A stretch of DNA of 64,000 bases from Anopheles merus (lineage: Eukaryota; Arthropoda; Insecta; Diptera; Culicidae). The stretch is from assembly GCF_017562075.2 (NCBI RefSeq), contig NC_054082.1, positions 57,348,645 through 57,412,644 of the forward strand, written 5' to 3'. This document shows positions 42,782 to 52,910 of the stretch, piece by piece. The notes beneath the pieces are model-generated. The model was not told the DNA's origin. It saw nothing but the letters and a program-made list of their open reading frames with translations, and did no database searches. The translations under genes were made by a program, and so were the position numbers. Within the stretch, counting starts at the first letter, position 1; each line of letters begins with the position of its first letter.

Positions 42782-45700
42782 ATGGCTTCAAGATCATCCC
42801 AATATCGGAAGCGTCGTCGCTTTATGGAAGAAGTGGAGAGAGAAATAAACAATGATATCAATAATATGGAGACTTCCTCACCTGTCATGGTTCCGGCATC
42901 GACGAGCAGGATGTTCAGTAAGTAACTAATATTGTGTTTTTTAGTGTACTATTTACATGGAAAACGGAATTTTGTCATAGTATATTGCTGATTGGTAATC
43001 AGCAGCTACGTTGATTCATATTCCGATCACAATTTTTGGTTCTGCACCGCCATCGTTTTTGCATCGGTTCTGCACCGCCACCCACAATAGCATCATGACG
43101 TTTTTTATGTTTAACCTTACTTAGGAAATCACGTCGTCGTTTTCTGGTTGGCAGTGGAATCCAAAAAATAAGTTTTTTTTTGCTTTTTAAATTGTTTTTG
43201 GTAAAAACAGACAGGCACTTGAATTAGCTAAATATCCATCGCGACATGATGATGTTTTGTTCTTTAACGATACATTAGCAGGACTTTCTTCCTTGCAGCA
43301 AAGCAACTTTCGAAGGCTACTTTGCTGTCTACTTTAAACTAGACCGCTGCGGGTACCTCGGCAGCGCTGAAACCAACATCCGTGGCCAAAGCAGCTTGTT
43401 TCTCATCGTTTATTGGCGATTCCGTATCATCTCCCTGAACCCTGCCTGTTGCTGCTGAAGCGCGCCGTGACCAGCCGCAATCTGCAGTGACGCTGGTGGG
43501 GTTGGAGGAAGTCTGGCTCGAAGCTTCTCTCGACAACGCATCGTTGCCTCTCGTTGGTTAGCGTTGCGTGGCTCGTTGCGGACGCGCCGAACAGTTTCAG
43601 GTTGTGTCTCTTCGTATTACTCAATGATTTGCGACGCCAGGGCAACTCGTTCATTGTATCATGCTCCCTGTAGTTGAACCGTGATTCGCCTAGAAGCTTC
43701 GTAGATATGGCTCCAGTTCTCGACCTCGCGACAGGTGAGGTTGGAGGGTGTCCGTCGAATCGAACCTGATGAACCATGGCCGATAAGCTTCTGGATTTTG
43801 CAGCAAAGCGCGGGCACTCCAACAACACGTGTTCCTCGTCCTCCGAAATGCCGATGATCCACTGTCCTGACCTGTTTAAGCCTGTGCCTGGGCCATATGG
43901 AAGGTCGTGTCTCTGTGTTAATGCGTTAATCGCTGACGGAAGGTGCTAATTTAATTGCATTGTTAACTTACTATTTGTGCCATAAATATGTGTTTAATTG
44001 AACTAATGCTTTGTTTTTCTCTTTTGTTTCTTTACAGACGAATTGCATAGTACTGATAGCAACTTAGGTGGGAATGTAGAGTGTAGCTTTAGCTTGGATG
44101 AAGATACTATCAATACTCACAATGACAGCACTGCAACTGTTGACGAAAATAATTTGGATGATATAGAAGATGAACAGGAAGATTGTACTGAAGATTTGTA
44201 TGACGCTTATAACTATTTGAATGATTTTCAAAGTTTGAAAGAAGCTTTAAGATATTTGGCAATAATGGGTCATCTTTCTCGCAACTTTCTCAACTTGCTT
44301 CTAGCAATTTTGAGAAAATTTGGTCATCCTGAACTTCCTAAAGATGGTCGTACTTTACTTAAAATTCCTAAAGTTAGCCAAGAGATTCAGCATATAGCAG
44401 GTGGACAAATGTGGTATTCAGGGATAGAAGTTGGCCTTCGAAATTATTTTAGGAATCATGTACCAGAGAAAAATAAGTTTTCGCTACATATTTTTATTGA
44501 TGGGCTTCCTCTCTTCAAAAGTAGTGCTACACAATTTTGGCCAATTCTTTTTAAAGTAAAAGAAATTCCCGATTGCCCGGTAATGATCGCAGGTGTATTT
44601 TGTGGTCAGAAAAAACCGACCGACTTAGAGCCTTATTTGCGACAGCTCGTAGATGAATTAAACAATTTGCAAGTAATAGGCATGCTGTTTGGAGAGAAAG
44701 TTGTAAAAATTTTTGCCAAGGCTTTTGTCACCGATACCCCTGCGCGGGCCTTTATAAAATCGGTAATGTACTTTCCGGCAAAACATGGATGCACGAAGTG
44801 TACTCTCGTTGGAGAGTTTGTAAAACCGGAGCGCAAAGTAATATTTTGTTCACCACAACCTGCTCCACCACGCACAGATGAAAGTTTTAGACAAAGACAC
44901 GATATAGAGCATCATAAAGAAATTCGATCTCCTTTAGAAGAGATTGATGGATTAGATATGATCAGAAGTTTTCCCACATCTGACCGACTTCATCTTATCG
45001 ATATTGGCAACACTCGTAAATTTTTGTACGGCCTTTTTCATCATAAATTTCTAAGTTTTGTAATATGGTCTAGTGAGCACAAGAAAAATGCCTCTCACTT
45101 TTTGATGAAAACGAAACTGCCTTCTGAAATACATCGACCATTTCGATCTCTTGACACTCTTCAGTATTGGAAAGCAACTGAATTTAGGTCATTCCTACAC
45201 TATATTAGCCCTGTCATATATAAAGATTTTATGCACCGTGAGGGCTTTAACCATTATTTGCTCTACTTTTGTGGCATAACTATTTTCTCATCGTCAGTAT
45301 ATAAACATTTAAACCCGCTTGCAAAAAGAATGCTTCAACAATTTGTAGTTGATTTCCCACTGTACTATGGTCGCACCCATATGAGCAGTAATGTACACAA
45401 TCTTCTCCACGTATTTGATGACGTTGAAGAACTTGGTCCATTGGACGATTGGTCTTCCTATGATTATGAAAACTTTTTACAGTTTATTAAACGAGATGTT
45501 AAGACAGGTTCAAAATGTGTGGAACAAGTAGCGGGCAGATGCAAGTTATATGCCTCAATTAATGTGCATCATGGTCCCAAAGAAAAGAAATATCCCTGTT
45601 TGACTATAGATGGCTGTGGAGTGCATGTTACTGAAAGCTTTGTTTTAAAACCAAAATTTCGGGATCAATGGTTTTTAACAAAATCAAATGGTATAGTGAA

Positions 45701-46025
45701 GTTTTTGAGAGCAGAAATCTCTCCGCAGAATTCCTTGGTTATCGTTGGAATCAAGTATGATGATAAGGAAAAATATTTTACGGCTACATTTAAAGATAAT
45801 GTATCTTTTGTAGAGATACAGTCTAGTGAACTGAACATTTATAAACTAAATTCATATTCACCATCTACTATGGTGACACTTGACCTTAAGTCTATTAAAT
45901 GTAAGTTAGTTGCCGTTAATTTACCCCCTCGTCCTCTTGTGTACTTTGATGTTGATGAATTTCAAGATTCTATGCCTCCATCTGTATTATTTTTTCCATT
46001 ATTACACACTTTTCTTCCAAACTAA
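42782..46025 (+). CDS. TNP2-like transposase, two exons
   Basis: Exon 1 is 42782-42917, starting MASRSSQYRKRRRFMEEVE. The intron begins GTAAGT and ends in a pyrimidine-rich TTTACAG, and exon 2 is 44038-46025. The split codon is restored across the join, and exon 2 has no stop for about 660 codons. Domains: an acidic N-terminal stretch (DDIEDEQEDCTED), IFIDGLPLFKSSATQFWPIL (first Asp region of TNP2-type transposases), a CTKC pair in KHGCTKCTLVGEF, SDRLHLIDIGNTRKFL, and a DUF4218-like block (NVHNLLHVFDDVEELGPLDD, then ENFLQFIKR). These match the CACTA/TNP2 group. All readable motifs are intact, so this may be a functional transposase or a domesticated copy. The exon 1 ATG is the first in a good context after about 350 bases of element leader. 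Confidence 0.75.
43320..43945 (-). mobile_element. R1/LOA-type LINE 3' fragment inside the transposase intron
   Basis: On the minus strand a broken frame reads HVLLECPRFAAKSRSLSAM, the C-terminal segment of R1-type LINE proteins (H-x-L-x-x-CPRF after a Cys pair). It is followed by a decayed tail. It is only about 600 bp long and frameshifted, so it is a dead insertion or captured piece within the intron. Confidence 0.5.
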
Positions 46026-46989
46026 CCATATTTTTTATTTTAAAATCATACTTGTGACATGTTTTGTCTTAGTGTAAATTACAATGTTTTTGGTTTTTTC
46101 AAAGGTTTAGGGTAAGGGTTTATTTCAAAACTTGTGGTGGAGGGTATATCATAGTATATATAATATATCATATAATGTATTATGTAGAGGGTTTAGGTTG
46201 ACGATGTATTACATAACATTTTCAAAGAGGGTATATCATAATAAAAGTATAAAATAGTTTTGATCAGATAGATCAGCACGAATTGTCGCTAGTACATGCA
46301 TTTAATAATAATTGTAAAAATTAGTGACAAAACCAAGGGATTCATTACATGTTTGTTGATACTTTTTTATAAAAACACAATTATTTTTGGTAATTTGGAC
46401 TTATTACTACATTTTAATGACAATGCCAATCTTTAAAACAAATTATCCAATCAACCTGTGATCCATAAGTAGTGTAAGATCCACGACAGTTATAACTAAA
46501 ATATTAGAATAGTTGATTGATCGTATGGTATCTTTTGATCATTCCGTACAAACACTAATCTCCAACATCTATTTTTTTATAATACTACTCAACGTGTTTC
46601 GCATCCCATACGAGGATACATCGAGGAAAAGCTATCCCCTTACGTGACAACTGCGCTTACTATGGCATTTCTTCCAGTCTCAACAGTTCCGCTTTTTTTT
46701 TCAGATAAAAAGTAAGTTCACATTTATTGTTTCATTTCTACATTTTATATCAATTACTATATATTCAGTAATAATGCAATCTTATCACTTTTTTACAGCT
46801 CTTTGGAACATTGCTCATAGCAAGGATTTATTTCGTAATTTTGTATAATGCATTTACACAACTGTAATAAGTGAGTATTATTTCATTTGAATTCTTGTTT
46901 GATATTCTAATTCTAATTAAATAGTTCATCTAGATTATAATAGAGCTCCCACTAATTTTAAGAACTATAATCTATTTATCTTCTACTAT
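46026..46989. other. AT-rich spacer between the convergent genes of the CMC element
   Basis: No coding frame. Contains TATATAATATATCATATAATG-like AT repeats near 46150 and polyadenylation-like AATAAA variants. Both genes end here, so it likely supplies their terminators. Confidence 0.5.
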
Positions 46990-47577
46990 TTACACACTAC
47001 TTGATCTCGGCTTATGGCAACTAGACTTATTTATGTATTTGTTTCGTTTTAAATTATCACTATGATTTAATTTCAGCTGCATCCAATCTTTTAATATCTT
47101 ATCCGAGCAATTTCCTCCTAATTCTTGTATAACTAGTACTATATTTTTATATTTACACAAAGGTATTTTATCTCCTACTTTTGCTCTTCCTGTCCACGAA
47201 CATTGCAGTAAAATATTAGGCCCTAGGATCAAATGTAGAGCGTCACAAGCACGTTGTTTAAAATCGCCCTCTGCAATATTTTGTTTCACCCATTGCACAA
47301 ATTCATCATGGTACTCTTTTTTTTTCAGCTTCTCCTCCAGGGCATTCATCTCTTCAATGGATTCTACTGTGCAAAAGGTTGGCGAAGGGGTATTATCCGT
47401 GAGGCTTAAGCAGGTGTTTTGATTCACCAACAGTTGTTGCATCATCCCGGTCAGAACATCGAGCTTGTTATTCATTACATCGTTCTGGACCTTTAGCTGA
47501 GCTACCATTCGGCGTAAAATCATACATTCTTTTGCCAAATCAGTTGGTGCTGGCACGTTGTTGTTTTTGTCCTCCAT
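46990..47577 (-). CDS. DUF4806-like protein of the CMC transposon
   Basis: A 195-residue single-exon frame starting MEDKNNNVPAPTDLAKECMI. The first half is a probable coiled coil (LRRMVAQLKVQNDVMNNKLD, then VLTGMMQQLL). The second half has EMNALEEKLKKKEYHDEFVQ and CDALHLILGPNILLQCSW followed by TGRAKVGDKIPLCKYKNIV. This resembles the DUF4806 domain found in many insect proteins of unknown role, where a W-x-G-x-x-x-K phrase precedes a helix. The C-terminus is Lys/Asn-rich. It converges on the transposase gene within one pair of transposon ends, so it is probably a second element protein, perhaps DNA-binding or regulatory. Function is inferred only from context. Confidence 0.6.
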   Translation of the reverse strand: MEDKNNNVPAPTDLAKECMILRRMVAQLKVQNDVMNNKLDVLTGMMQQLLVNQNTCLSLTDNTPSPTFCTVESIEEMNALEEKLKKKEYHDEFVQWVKQNIAEGDFKQRACDALHLILGPNILLQCSWTGRAKVGDKIPLCKYKNIVLVIQELGGNCSDKILKDWMQLKLNHSDNLKRNKYINKSSCHKPRSSSV

Positions 47578-48006
47578 CTAAAAAAGTTCATCTTATAGAG
47601 TTTCATAGAGTATTTAAACGTATCCTATGAGTATTGTTTTACCTTGTGTATGCAAATCTATATCGACCAGCTAAGCTTTTTTGTCAAACAATGAGGAGCT
47701 CTACACGAAGTGAATCTAGTGAACATTACAATCTCTTAAATTCTTTGAATTCAAACGTGACATTTCATTTGGCGCCGAAAGAAAATTGATATCACAACTA
47801 CATACATAAATACCCTCGTACCTCACCAATACATATAAATCAAGGTCGGCGCGCGTACACTCACACACTCGCAAAAGCCTTTTCTCTTATCCCCTAATTT
47901 TACCCTCAGTCCGAACAAAAACGTCCTCAATTTTTCATATCCCAAGGTTGGGTGACACAAAATTAGGGAGTTGTATGCAATTTCGAGCACTTGTTTGTCG
48001 AGTGGG
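47578..48006. other. Right end region of the CMC transposon
   Basis: Upstream region of the DUF4806-like gene and the transposon terminus. Contains CGCGCGTACACTCACACACTC and ends TTGTCGAGTGGG. No other gene is seen. Confidence 0.5.
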
Positions 48007-48149
48007 TCTTCTTGGCGCGACATTGAACTGAACAGACGTAAGCCACTGACTTCTGCGTATAATTATTTGTGTGCTTTTCCGAATTGTGCTAAATCTTATT
48101 AAAACGGCCAATTAACCTTCCGCCAACCGTAAAACGCTTGGTTGTTACA
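48007..48149 (+). repeat. 5' LTR of gypsy 3, piece 3
   Basis: TCTTCTTGGCGCGACATTG to GGTTGTTACA matches 56776-56918, completing an LTR of about 270 bp with pieces 1 and 2. Confidence 0.92.
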
Positions 48150-48167
48150 TCTCAGAAGTGGGATAAC
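48150..48167 (+). promoter_or_regulatory. gypsy 3 primer-binding site
   Basis: TCTCAGAAGTGGGATAAC directly follows the LTR and resembles the tRNA-Leu-complementary site TGTCAGAAGTGGGATTC of gypsy 2 at 56966. Confidence 0.65.
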
Positions 48168-48268
48168 CAACAAAAAATCGCCTACAAAACCGCCTGCAAG
48201 CCGCATTACCAGCCGGTATACGTGTGTCTGTGTATGTGTGTGCGTGTGACATAACGCCATTTCATAAA

Positions 48269-50850
48269 ATGGTAGGCAAAGACGAATTTCGCCGGGCGCT
48301 CCTCGAAGCCGGCATCGACGTACCGAATACCGCCACCGTCACACAACTTCGGCAACTTTACGCCTCTCTCGAGCTGGTCGCTCGTTCCCCCCGTGCGGCG
48401 CAGCCCACCACCTCGGCCATGGCATCAGTTTCCGCTTGCGCAAACCATCCCGAGGCCGCCATTTTGTATCACCCTCATGAAAATGGCGGTGACGCCGTTA
48501 ATGATGCCGATTCGACGAACAACACCACCATTCGCTTCAACTGCTCCCGATTTGGACACCTTCAGAGTGCCTGCTCCAAGCCGAAGCGCCCACTCGGCGG
48601 ATGTTTCCGCTGTTTCCAGACTGGGCACGTCTACCGCAATTGCCCTGAACGTCGGGCCAACGCCACTGTTGAGGGCGGTATTAGCTCGGAAGATACTCTC
48701 GGCACAAACGAAGAGGTGAGTTTGACATTTTTACACCCTTCTACTAAGCGTACCACCCTCCATCGCGTTCGTTCCCTTCTCGATACAGGGAGTCCTGTGA
48801 GCTTCATCAGTGACGCAGTAGTACCAGCTAGGCTGCTAGGACCTCTTTCAACAACTGAATATTGCACTATGGTTAAGGGACCACTTTATTCTCGAGGACG
48901 AATCAATTGCACAATCCAGTTTAGGGATCATTCTGTTCGACATTCTTTTATTATACTACCTGGAATTGCGTGGCCTGTCATTATTGGTCGCGATTTACTT
49001 AATTCTCTTAACATTTCTCTTACTTATTCATCTTTTTCAAAATCATGTATTACTAAAACCCCGTTGACGGAACTTGAAGAAGTCGATACAACTCTTCCAG
49101 AAAAATTAGAAGATGCTATTAGGAGTATTTGCTCGCTCGATGTAATCGAAGCCGAAAATGAACTGGATTTAGGAGATACTCTATCCTTAGAGCAGCGTTC
49201 AATTGTTCTTTCTATTATCGAGAATTCATACCTCAAATATATTTTAAACACTAAACCACTCGTACATCCAATGAAAATCAATCTTACCCATGATACACCG
49301 ATATTCACTAAGCCGCGTAGACTTTCTTATGGCGAAAGACAACAGGTGAAACAGATCGTTGATAAACTCTTAGCAGAAAACATCATCCGCCCTAGCAATT
49401 CTCCTTATGCTTCCGCATTAGTTCTCGTTAGGAAAAAAATCGACGAAGTCCGTATGTGTGTGGATTACCGGCCCCTCAACAAAATTACCGTTCGGGATAA
49501 TTACCCCCTACCCCTTATCGAGACTTGTTTGGAGCATCTGTGTGGGAAAAGATTCTTTAGTTTGCTAGACTTAAAAAGCGGTTTCCACCAAGTCCCAATG
49601 AGTGAGGAATCCATCCCTTACACTTCTTTTGTAACCTCAGACGGTCAGTTTGAATATTTGAAAATGCCCTTCGGTCTCCGCAACGCCCCTTTCGAATTCC
49701 AACGTTTTATCAACTCTATTTTAAGAGAATTTATTGATGATGGCAGAGTAGTCGTTTATCTTGATGACATCATCATCGCTTCCACCGATCTTAACTCACA
49801 TCTTACCACTCTTAGATCTGTCTTAGAAAAGATTAAGCAGAACAATTTGGAACTCCGTCTTGATAAATGCAAATTTGCTCACGAGGAAATAGAATACTTG
49901 GGCTACAAAGCTAATTTCAATGGAATTCAACCTAGTGATCGGCATATTCAAGCCCTTACCAATTACCCTATGCCCACTAACCTGAAGCAGCTTAGGCGTT
50001 GCCTTGGGTTGTTTTCATATTTCCAACGCTTTGTTCCCTCCTTCTCTTGCATAGCCAAACCTATGACAAAACTACTTCAGAAGGATGAAGCATTTAATTT
50101 CGATTCAACTTGCGTACACGCTTTTCAAACCCTACGTGACAAACTTGTTCATTCCCCTGTTCTTTCCATCTTCGACCCAAAGCGGGAAACCGAATTACAC
50201 TGTGACGCAAGTTCTTTTGGTTTTGGTGCCATACTCCTTCAAAAACAAGATGACAATAAATTACACCCTGTCGCTTACTTTTCCAAAACCACTTCAAAAG
50301 ATGAGTCCAAGTTACACAGCTATGAACTTGAAACTCTTTCCATCATTTACGCTCTTAAGCGCTTCCACACTTATGTTCATGGGCTCCCCATTAAAATAGT
50401 TACCGATTGCAACTCCCTGGTTGAAACACTTAAGAACCGTAATGCTTCCGCTAAGATTGCCAGGTGGTCCTTGTTTCTGGAAAATTACGATTACACCATC
50501 TGTCATCACTCAGGTACCTCTATGCCCCATGTCGATGCACTGAGTCGCACCGAAGCCGTAGGTGCCATCGGTGAGATTGACCTTGACTTCCAGCTTCAAG
50601 TAGCTCAGACACGTGACCCATCTATCGAAGCTCTCAAACATCAGTTAGAATCAGAAGAAGTTGACGGATTCTTACTTCAAGATGGGCTTGTCTATCGCGA
50701 CATACCTGATGGTCAACCTCAATTTTATGTCCCTTCGGAAATGGTCGACAACGTAATTAGACATACTCACGAGCGAATTGGCCACCTAGGCATTAACAAA
50801 ACCTTTAGCAAAATCAGTCACCATTATTGGTTCCCCCATATGAAGCCCAC
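48269..50850 (+). CDS. gypsy 3 gag-pol, part 1 (up to the integrase finger)
   Basis: A single frame starting MVGKDEFRRALLEAGIDVPN, a short SAP-like helix pair. Two Cys-rich knuckles follow: a degenerate FNCSRFGHLQSAC and a good CFRCFQTGHVYRNC. Then protease (LLDTGSPVSFIS, near 48776), RT (LLDLKSGFHQVPM, VYLDDIIIAS with YLDD at 49757-49768), RNase H (LHCDASSFGFGAILLQ, YELETLSIIYALKRF) and the start of integrase (HERIGHLGINKT with the H-x3-H region). I see no capsid domain between the SAP-like head and the knuckles, so gag is unusually short. The frame is cut at 50850 by the gag-only LTR element and goes on at 55657. An earlier non-ATG start at 48224 is less likely than the ATG at 48269. Confidence 0.85.
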
Positions 50851-51655
50851 TGTAGCATATCTGCTATACAGAACTTATTATAATACACACTATCAGCTAT
50901 AGACACATTGTAACACACTCCGTAAAGTCAAATCACATTATTGCAACACAGTCATTATATTGCATCAGCAAATCAATCCACTCCATAGCAACATACCTAG
51001 ACCATACCGTTCATAGAAAAAACCATTGAGACACATTTTATCGAAAACAACCGAATCGCGCAGCATAAGCAATTCAAGCGTTACTGCAGCAAAGCAGACG
51101 CATAGCAACTTATTGCTAAAAGCGCAGTGTAGGCAAAGAGCAACGAACGCACTCGTTCTTTGGCTAGAACAGTTGAAACTTTCCAGAACCTTTGTAAAAA
51201 CACTAAAAGTGCAGCATAGGCACAAATTGATAGACACCTCACTTCCGATACAATGTATAAATTGCACCTCATATCAATAACCTTTAATTAGGACAAAAAC
51301 ACATTCCAAAACCAAATGTACGAAACTTATTGAGTATAAATAAAACCAATTCCGACCGTGGCAAGGCAGATTCGTTCGGACTGCCAAGATAGGACGTTAC
51401 ACTTCCTAATACTTCGCCTTCCAACTTATTTCAAGAGTTTAGTTATGTCCCCCTACCCAAGGTAAGGCTTCTAAACTCCAACGTTTCCAGTAAGGGAAAC
51501 CTCCTAAAGGTTTCTATGATCGCCTGGACGATCAAGTGCTGAAAAGTCCGTTCGATCGATGTATTATTCCACCTCGGCTCATGTCAGTAAAAACTGACCT
51601 ACCGCGACGCTGTTCGATGTACAGTATGTACCGTACAGGCCACTATCACATTACA
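50851..51655 (+). repeat. 5' LTR of the gag-only element
   Basis: TGTAGCATATCTGCTATACA ... CACTATCACATTACA, 805 bp, equal in length to 54848-55652. It contains TATAAATA at 51335. Confidence 0.95.
51335..51342 (+). promoter_or_regulatory. TATA box in the LTR of the gag-only element
   Basis: TATAAATA lies about 320 bp before the LTR end, within GAGTATAAATAAAACC. An overlapping AATAAA could serve as polyadenylation signal in the 3' LTR. Confidence 0.45.
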
Positions 51656-51672
51656 TGGCGACCGTGACCATA
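51656..51672 (+). promoter_or_regulatory. Primer-binding site, tRNA-Arg type
   Basis: TGGCGACCGTGACCATA starts directly after the LTR and resembles the tRNA-Arg-complementary site TGGCGACCGTGACAG of the mdg1/412 group. Confidence 0.7.
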
Positions 51673-52064
51673 ATCTGCAATCGACGGGCAGAAGTTAAAG
51701 TAAAAACAAGAAAAATGTGATACGTATAACGGTAACGTAAAGCGCAAGTTAACTCGCCGAAAGTCATATGAGCAGTGTCGCGTATACGCATGAACAAAAG
51801 TGTGAAATGTGCATTTTTTTTTTTTACGGAAATTTAATCAGTGAAGATAGCACAAGTGACCTACATGTAAACAATAACGGTGTATGAACTGCCAGAAACA
51901 AGTGCAGTACAGAAAGAAAAATAAAAACATTTAGTGCAGTGTAGTGCAAAATGAATTGATGTACAAACATTCCCCGTACACACTGTTGTGAGAACCTATC
52001 CCAATGTGTAAAAACATATGAACTGCCATGCGATAGATTTACCAATAAAGCACATATTTATAAA

Positions 52065-52223
52065 ATGGGTAACGACGCATCAAACCCCAAAGCTAATGTT
52101 AATGGTGATAATGATCTTGCCATTATTCAAACACAAAATGTTCACTCAGAGCAACATGAAACCCATGAGTTAAAACTGAACATTGTGCTGATACTTCTTG
52201 CTATCATACTCATGCAAAAGTAA
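52065..52223 (+). CDS. Small ORF upstream of gag: MGN start and hydrophobic C-terminus
   Basis: A 52-residue frame, too short for ordinary ORF finding, in the leader of the gag-only element. It begins MGNDAS, which fits an N-myristoylation signal (Gly at 2, Ser at 6). The middle is polar (EQHETHELK) and it ends with a hydrophobic stretch, LNIVLILLAIILM. A lipid-anchored amino end and a membrane-inserting tail would place it on a membrane. Its existence as a protein is inferred. Comparison with leaders of autonomous mdg1/412 relatives would show whether it is conserved. Confidence 0.45.
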   Translation: MGNDASNPKANVNGDNDLAIIQTQNVHSEQHETHELKLNIVLILLAIILMQK

Positions 52224-52910
52224 TTAAAACCGTTTTCAAAATATTGAAAACTCTAGCAAAACGTGATGCAATCAATAACATGCAACTTCCTATATAATAT
52301 AACTCATTTTGGTAATCTATACGATTCGTGGAGCAAGTGATATGGAATAATAAAAAGCAGTGCAAAACAAGTTTTGGCCAGCGAGATTGAAAGGAACAGC
52401 CGTTCCCAACGTGGAAGACGAAAAGACGAGACGAGCTCACTGCCCAATATGGATTGGCAGACACGAATGGACAAAGGGTCCCAATCCCGACAAGACATCG
52501 AACGACGACTGATGACATCATAGAAATTCATATCAAACACCAAGCACGGATTAAAACACCAAGCACCGGTAACGAGCGTAGCATCATCATGAGCAGCAAC
52601 AACAAAAATACATGCTATGTATTTAAAAAAAAGGTACCGTAAATTTAAAATTTTACTGATGAGACTGCATAAATGTGCAAAAATAGCAACAAAAAAAAAA
52701 GGTCAGGAATTTACTTTAATTATCTATAGACTATAACAATACTAACAATAACGAAACTGAATGATGCAAAAACTATTAGAAAATATATTAAAAAATCAGA
52801 TATAATTTATGATCAGGCGAAACAGCTGAACAACTACAGGCTCTGTGCATTAACAACATTAAGGGCAAATACTTAGGAAATTTACGACATTATCAGAGAA
52901 CCAATTTGAA
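52224..52910. other. Leader of the gag-only element
   Basis: AT-rich untranslated region. It contains only short frames, such as one of about 62 codons near 52454 with no recognisable domain, and several A-rich runs. Confidence 0.5.

Larger units (their letters stand above)
42423..48006. mobile_element. CMC-type DNA transposon (5584 bp) with two genes
   Basis: It interrupts the gypsy 3 LTR. The LTR sequence stops at 42422 and resumes at 48007, with TC present on both sides as a 2-bp target duplication. The ends are CCCCGTGGACAA and, read inward from the right, CCCACTCGACAA, an imperfect 12-bp inverted repeat. It carries a spliced TNP2-like transposase gene on the plus strand and a convergent DUF4806-like gene on the minus strand. 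CMC elements duplicate 2-4 bp, which fits. Confidence 0.75.

Noticed and set aside
42698..42925. Exon 1 plus exon 2 as a host gene unrelated to transposons
   Set aside because: The gene lies wholly between the two ends of an insertion with a TC duplication in a retrotransposon LTR, and the protein has TNP2/DUF4218-like blocks.
48224..48268. Start of gypsy 3 gag at 48224
   Set aside because: It is not an ATG. The first ATG in frame is at 48269 and leads into the SAP-like segment.
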